Assembly (NCBI RefSeq): GCF_040659735.1 | Contig: NZ_JBFANZ010000009.1 | Coordinates: 1 to 64,000 of the forward strand | Length of the DNA stretch: 64,000 nt | Direction: 5' to 3' | Source of the DNA: Micromonospora_I sp040659735 | GTDB taxonomy: Bacteria; Actinomycetota; Actinomycetes; Mycobacteriales; Micromonosporaceae | In this document: in pieces, positions 60,349 to 64,000 of the stretch | How the letters are laid out: each line of letters opens with the position of its first letter | How positions within the stretch are numbered: position 1 is the stretch's first letter | The notes under the pieces: generated by a model | What the model was told of the DNA's origin: nothing | Databases searched by the model: none | What the model saw: only the letters and a program-made list of their open reading frames with translations | Made by a program: the position numbers and the translations under genes

Positions 60349-60490
60349 ACATCAATGCAAACCCGGTTTGGGTCAAGCGGTGTTCATCAGGGAAAATCGT
60401 TGGTCGGCACCGCGGGCCGTGAGCGCGGTGAGGCTGACGAAGTGGCTGTGGGGCAACCCCGGCCCTGGTGTAGGTCTGAGGGGAGACAAG

Positions 60491-60658
60491 ATGGCGGCGA
60501 TGAAGCCGCGGACGGGCGACGGTCCGCTGGAGGTCACCAAGGAGGGCCGGGGCATCGTCATGCGGGTTCCGCTGGAGGGTGGTGGCCGGCTCGTCGTCGA
60601 GATGACTCCGGACGAGGCCAACGCGCTCGGTGACGCGCTGAAGGCCGCCGCCGGTTAA
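60491..60658 (+). CDS. DUF3117 family protein
   Basis: A 55-aa protein: MAAMKPRTGDGPLEVTKEGR at the start, then a strand-rich VMRVPLEGGGRLVVEM and a helix TPDEANALGDALKAA. It is a highly conserved actinobacterial family of unknown function, Rv1211 being the mycobacterial member next to tag. GGGGAG precedes the ATG. Confidence 0.92.
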   Translation: MAAMKPRTGDGPLEVTKEGRGIVMRVPLEGGGRLVVEMTPDEANALGDALKAAAG

Positions 60659-60795
60659 ACAATGGTGCGGACGGTCCTGAACAGCCCGTGGGCAGGACCG
60701 TACGACGCTTGACCAGCCCGCCGGTACGGCATTCGCCGTGCCGGCGGGCCGGCTACGGTGCGAAGAACAGCACGATCTTCTGGAGGTACGCCGGA

Positions 60796-62274
60796 GTGCT
60801 CGCCATCCGTCTCGTGGTGGATCCGGCCACGTCCGACACCGTTGTCCTGCCGGTCCATCCGGGCGGCGACGCCGCTGCCGCGACGACAGCGGTCACTGCG
60901 CTCCACCTGCCCGCCGACGCGCTCGCCGAGGCCGCCGCGCTGCTGGCCACGGCGGAAAACGCCGACGCCGCGGGGGCGGTACAGCCCCTGCCCCGACCCC
61001 TGCGAATCCCGTCCCGGTTGCTGCTGGTCGGCATCGGCACCGGCGACGAGGCCGCCTGGCGGAGCGCCGGAGCGGCCCTGGCGCGCACCTGCACGGGTGA
61101 GACTTCCGTCACGATAGCGATGCCAGTCGATGCGTCTCCGCGGGCCGTGCGCGGGCTCGCCGAAGGGCTCTGGCTCGCCTCGTACCGGTTCCGGATGCCC
61201 GACGCCGACACCGACCCGCCGACCCTGCGCGAGATCGCCGTCGCGGTCGCCGATGCCGCCCCGTACGAGGGCGCACTCGCCGCGGCCCGGACCACCGCGC
61301 GGGCCACCCGGTTGGCCCGCGACCTGACGAACACGCCGTCCTCGCTGAAGAATCCGGCCTGGTTCGCGGCCGAGGTGGAAGCCGCGGCCGCCGAGCACCC
61401 CGGCCTGAGCGTCACCGTCCGGGAGCCGGCCCAGTTGGCCGCCGAGGGCTTCGGCGGCATCCTCGCCGTGGGACGTGGCTCGGCGCGGGGACCGCGCCTG
61501 GTCGAGCTCGCCTGGCGGCCCGAGGAAGCCGGCGCCACGCCGAAGCACGTGGTGCTGATCGGCAAGGGCATCACGTTCGACACCGGTGGCATCTCCATCA
61601 AGCCGCGCGACGCGATGAAGCTGATGCGCAAGGACATGGGGGGTGCGGCGGCCGTCATCGCGGCCACCATCGGCGCGGCGGCGCTGCGCCTGCCCGTACG
61701 CGTGACCGCCCTCGCGCCGCTCGCCGAAAACATGGTGAGCGGTTCGGCGTTCCGCCCCGGCGACGTGATCCGGCACTACAACGGCGTCACCAGCGAGACC
61801 ACCAACTCGGACGCCGAGGGCCGGCTCGTCCTCGCCGACGCCCTGGCGTACGCCGTCGACCGGCTCGCCCCCGACGTGCTGATCGACCTGGCGACGCTCA
61901 CCGGCGCCAACGCGGTCGCGCTCGGCAAACGCACCGCGGCGCTCTACAGCGAGAACGGGGAGTTGGCGGGCTCGGTCGTGGCGGCCGCCGACGAGGCCGG
62001 CGAGAGGGCGTGGCGGATGCCGCTCGCCACGGACTACGTCGAGTATCTCGGCAGCGAGTTGGCCGATCTCTACAGCGCCCCGGATCGCGGTGCCGGCTCG
62101 GTGACCGCGGCGCTCTTCCTGCGGGAGTTCACCGGTGCGCTGCGCGACCGATGGGTGCACATCGACATGTCCGCCCCGTCCTGGGCGGAGGGTAACGACG
62201 GCGAGCTCACCAAGGGCGCCACCGGCTGGGGCGCGCGGACCCTGCTGCGGTGGCTGGCCACCGTCACTTCTTGA
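60796..62274 (+). CDS. pepA: Leucyl aminopeptidase (M17)
   Basis: A 492-aa cytosolic dizinc aminopeptidase removing N-terminal residues from peptides. The M17 metal/active-site motifs are IGKGITFDTGGISIKP and NSDAEGRLVLADALAYA, with a conserved KDMGGAAAV between. The N-terminal 170 residues form the macro-like domain. GTG 60796 is preferred because GGAGG lies 9 nt upstream; a longer frame to 60688 is unsupported. Its stop overlaps the convergent O-methyltransferase gene by 11 nt. Confidence 0.94.
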   Translation: MLAIRLVVDPATSDTVVLPVHPGGDAAAATTAVTALHLPADALAEAAALLATAENADAAGAVQPLPRPLRIPSRLLLVGIGTGDEAAWRSAGAALARTCTGETSVTIAMPVDASPRAVRGLAEGLWLASYRFRMPDADTDPPTLREIAVAVADAAPYEGALAAARTTARATRLARDLTNTPSSLKNPAWFAAEVEAAAAEHPGLSVTVREPAQLAAEGFGGILAVGRGSARGPRLVELAWRPEEAGATPKHVVLIGKGITFDTGGISIKPRDAMKLMRKDMGGAAAVIAATIGAAALRLPVRVTALAPLAENMVSGSAFRPGDVIRHYNGVTSETTNSDAEGRLVLADALAYAVDRLAPDVLIDLATLTGANAVALGKRTAALYSENGELAGSVVAAADEAGERAWRMPLATDYVEYLGSELADLYSAPDRGAGSVTAALFLREFTGALRDRWVHIDMSAPSWAEGNDGELTKGATGWGARTLLRWLATVTS

Positions 62275-62995
62275 CGGCGACCAGCAGCCCGTCGCCCGTC
62301 GGCAGCAGCGCCGGAACCCACTCCTCCGACTCCCGGACCGTCTTCACGAGCTCGCGCACCGTCACGGTGTCGACGTCGCGCGCCGCCGGGTCGCCGATCC
62401 GGCCGCCGGCCAGCGCGCCGCTCACCGCGAGCACCCCGCCGGGACGGAGCAGCCGCAGCGCCGCGTCGACGCACGCGCCGTATTCGGCGCAGTCGGCGTC
62501 CACGAAGACCATGTCGTAGACCCCGTCGGCCAGCCGGGGCAGCACGTCGAGGGCCCGGCCGTTGATGATGCGGGTGCGCGACGGTGCGAACCCGGCCTCC
62601 ATGAAGATGCGGCGGGCGATGCGCTGGTGCTCGTTCTCCACGTCGATCGTGGTCAGCACCCCGTCATCGCGCATGCCGCGCAGCAGCCACAACCCGCTGA
62701 CTCCGGTGCCGGTGCCGATCTCCACGACGGCACGGGCGCTGCCGGCCGCGGCGAGCAGCCGCAGCGTCGCGCCGGCCCCCGCGGTGACGGCGTGCAGGCC
62801 GAACTCGTGGGCGAGGCCGCGAGCGGTCTGCAGGACGACGTCCTCGGCGACATACGTCTCCGCGAACTGGAGTGCCTGCGCGATCGTGGCGCTGACGGAT
62901 CTGGCGGCCGTGCCGATAGCGCACCTCCAGTGGGGTCGGGCGGGGGTTTCCGGTAAGAGCCTAGAGGTGCACGTGCCCCATGGCGGCCGCGACAT
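62264..62995 (-). CDS. O-methyltransferase (Rv1220c-like), start unresolved
   Basis: An AdoMet-dependent O-methyltransferase of the catechol-OMT-like family 3. It has VVEIGTGTGVSGLWLLRGM (motif I), VLTTIDVENEHQRIARR, YDMVFVDADCAEYGA and LRLLRPGGVLAV. Rv1220c is the likely counterpart; substrate unknown. ATG 62995 is used, giving 243 aa, but it has no ribosome site and an odd N terminus (MSRPPWGTCTSRLL). A strong GGAGG at 62924-62928 is positioned for an in-frame ATC at 62917, giving about 217 aa. It is convergent with pepA and divergent from htrA. Confidence 0.85.
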   Translation of the reverse strand: MSRPPWGTCTSRLLPETPARPHWRCAIGTAARSVSATIAQALQFAETYVAEDVVLQTARGLAHEFGLHAVTAGAGATLRLLAAAGSARAVVEIGTGTGVSGLWLLRGMRDDGVLTTIDVENEHQRIARRIFMEAGFAPSRTRIINGRALDVLPRLADGVYDMVFVDADCAEYGACVDAALRLLRPGGVLAVSGALAGGRIGDPAARDVDTVTVRELVKTVRESEEWVPALLPTGDGLLVAVKK

Positions 62996-63207
62996 GGCCA
63001 GCCGGGTGTCGCGTCGATCAACCGCCGCGCCCGGTCGGGCTCTGCGCCCGGCCCGCTCCGGGCATCGAGCAAACACGGCCCGGCGTTCCGTGCCTTCGAC
63101 ATCTGCTGAATGCTCTTCGATTATCCGTGTAATCCTGGATGCGGAGCACGGCCATCGGACCTGCGTCCGCCGACGGCGCTCCGGGGACGGACTGGGAGGC
63201 AGCAAAC

Positions 63208-64000
63208 GTGACCGACGGCTGGAAGTGGCGCCAGCCCGACGGGTCCGCGACGCCGGCGTACCCGCCGCCGTCCGGGGGTCCGCCGGCTCCGCCGGGCGGT
63301 GGCGTGAGTCCCGCCTCGTCGCCATGGTGGTCCGACGCCCTGAGCGACCCCTGGCGCGACCCGCGCACGCCCGCCGCGGTGGTGGTGCCCATCCCGCCCG
63401 CCGACCCGGCCGTGGCGCCGGAGCCGGTCGTCGACCCGGACGCGCCCGCGCCACGCCGCCTCGGCCCGGTCCTCCTCGTGTCGCTCGTGACCGCGCTGCT
63501 CGCCGGGACGCTCGGCGGCGGCCTCGGCTACGCCCTGGCCGTGCGCGGTGGCATCGGGTCGGGCGGTGAGCTGGGCGCTCCCGCCTCGGGTGCCCCCGCA
63601 CTCGCCAACCGCCCCGCCGATTCGTTGGCCGGCGTCGCCGAGCGGCTGCTTCCCAGTGTCGTGACGGTCCAGGTCAGCGGTGGCGGCGGCTTCAGCGTCG
63701 GTTCGGGATTCGTGGCCACCGCCGACGGCTACGTCATCACCAATGACCACGTGGTCGAGGCGACGGCGCGGTCAGGCTCCGCCACCGTGGTCTTCAGCGA
63801 CGGCACCACCGCGTCGGCCAAGGTGGTCGGCAAGGACCCGGAGTCGGACATCGCGGTGATCAAGGTAGGCCGGGGCGGCCTGGTCCCGGTCGAGTTCGGC
63901 GACTCGGAGGCGATCGCCGTGGGTGACCCGGTGCTGGCCATCGGCTCGCCGCTGGCGCTCGCCAACACGGTGACCGCGGGGATCGTCAGCGCGCTCGACC
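63208..64000 (+). CDS. htrA: HtrA-like membrane serine protease (partial, right edge)
   Basis: The first 264 residues of a trypsin-like DegP/HtrA protein. A Pro-rich cytoplasmic N terminus (1-85) and one transmembrane helix (about 90-112) precede the protease domain with catalytic His181 (ITNDHVV) and Asp214 (ESDIAVIKV). The Ser and any PDZ domain lie beyond base 64000. It would act in envelope protein quality control. GTG 63208 has GGGAGG upstream. Rv1223 is the counterpart in position. Confidence 0.92.
   Translation, partial: MTDGWKWRQPDGSATPAYPPPSGGPPAPPGGGVSPASSPWWSDALSDPWRDPRTPAAVVVPIPPADPAVAPEPVVDPDAPAPRRLGPVLLVSLVTALLAGTLGGGLGYALAVRGGIGSGGELGAPASGAPALANRPADSLAGVAERLLPSVVTVQVSGGGGFSVGSGFVATADGYVITNDHVVEATARSGSATVVFSDGTTASAKVVGKDPESDIAVIKVGRGGLVPVEFGDSEAIAVGDPVLAIGSPLALANTVTAGIVSALD

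Overview
The window is very G+C-rich actinobacterial chromosome, most likely from Micromonosporaceae (a Micromonospora or Salinispora relative). The reasons are strong G/C bias at third codon positions, many GTG starts, mycothiol biosynthesis (mshA), a DUF3117 protein, the actinobacterial small-subunit protein bS22, a BldN-type sigma factor, and the gene order. Genes are dense, many neighbours overlap by 4 nt, and convergent pairs are often closed by a shared two-way hairpin terminator. I see no tRNA, rRNA, CRISPR array, insertion sequence or prophage.

From about 2 to 37 kb the order follows a block I know from Mycobacterium tuberculosis (Rv0484c to Rv0512) and partly from Streptomyces (bldN to hemB). 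It runs: short-chain dehydrogenase, mshA, YbjN-like protein, gpmA, phoU, senX3-regX3, Rv0495c-like protein, ppx, Rv0498-like TIM barrel, small HTH protein, bS22, Rv0501-like epimerase, Rv0502-like acyltransferase, HAD phosphatase, BldN-like sigma with a membrane partner, glutaredoxin-like protein, rex, hemA, hemC, hemD, hemB. Inserted into it are an alpha-methylacyl-CoA racemase, two tandem MFS transporters, a CGNR-type protein, a proline dehydrogenase, a membrane metalloprotease and an acyl-CoA synthetase. The Rex-haem operon has a clear Rex operator overlapping its promoter.

From 37 to 54 kb lies a more lineage-specific stretch. It encodes secreted or surface proteins (ExeM-type nuclease, lytic transglycosylase, phospholipase A2, GHL10-type glycosidase, a proline-rich surface protein), a tandem GNAT, a K+ channel, the KorAB 2-oxoacid:ferredoxin oxidoreductase, and a large cyclase-like/ATPase/TPR regulator carrying two tandem peptide-repeat arrays.

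From 54.4 to 64 kb a second mycobacterial-type block appears (Rv1207 to Rv1223 order): folP2, DivIVA-domain protein, DNA-3-methyladenine glycosylase, DUF3117 protein, O-methyltransferase and htrA, which is cut by the right edge. It is interrupted by a PaaX/PaaG-like pair and preceded by an orphan nuoA.

The observations most worth following are the 13-unit hexapeptide and 12-unit pentapeptide arrays in the cyclase/ATPase protein, a palindromic repeat family whose arms supply stop codons at the left end, and the BldN-like sigma factor with a long N-terminal extension beside a DUF5667-type membrane protein.
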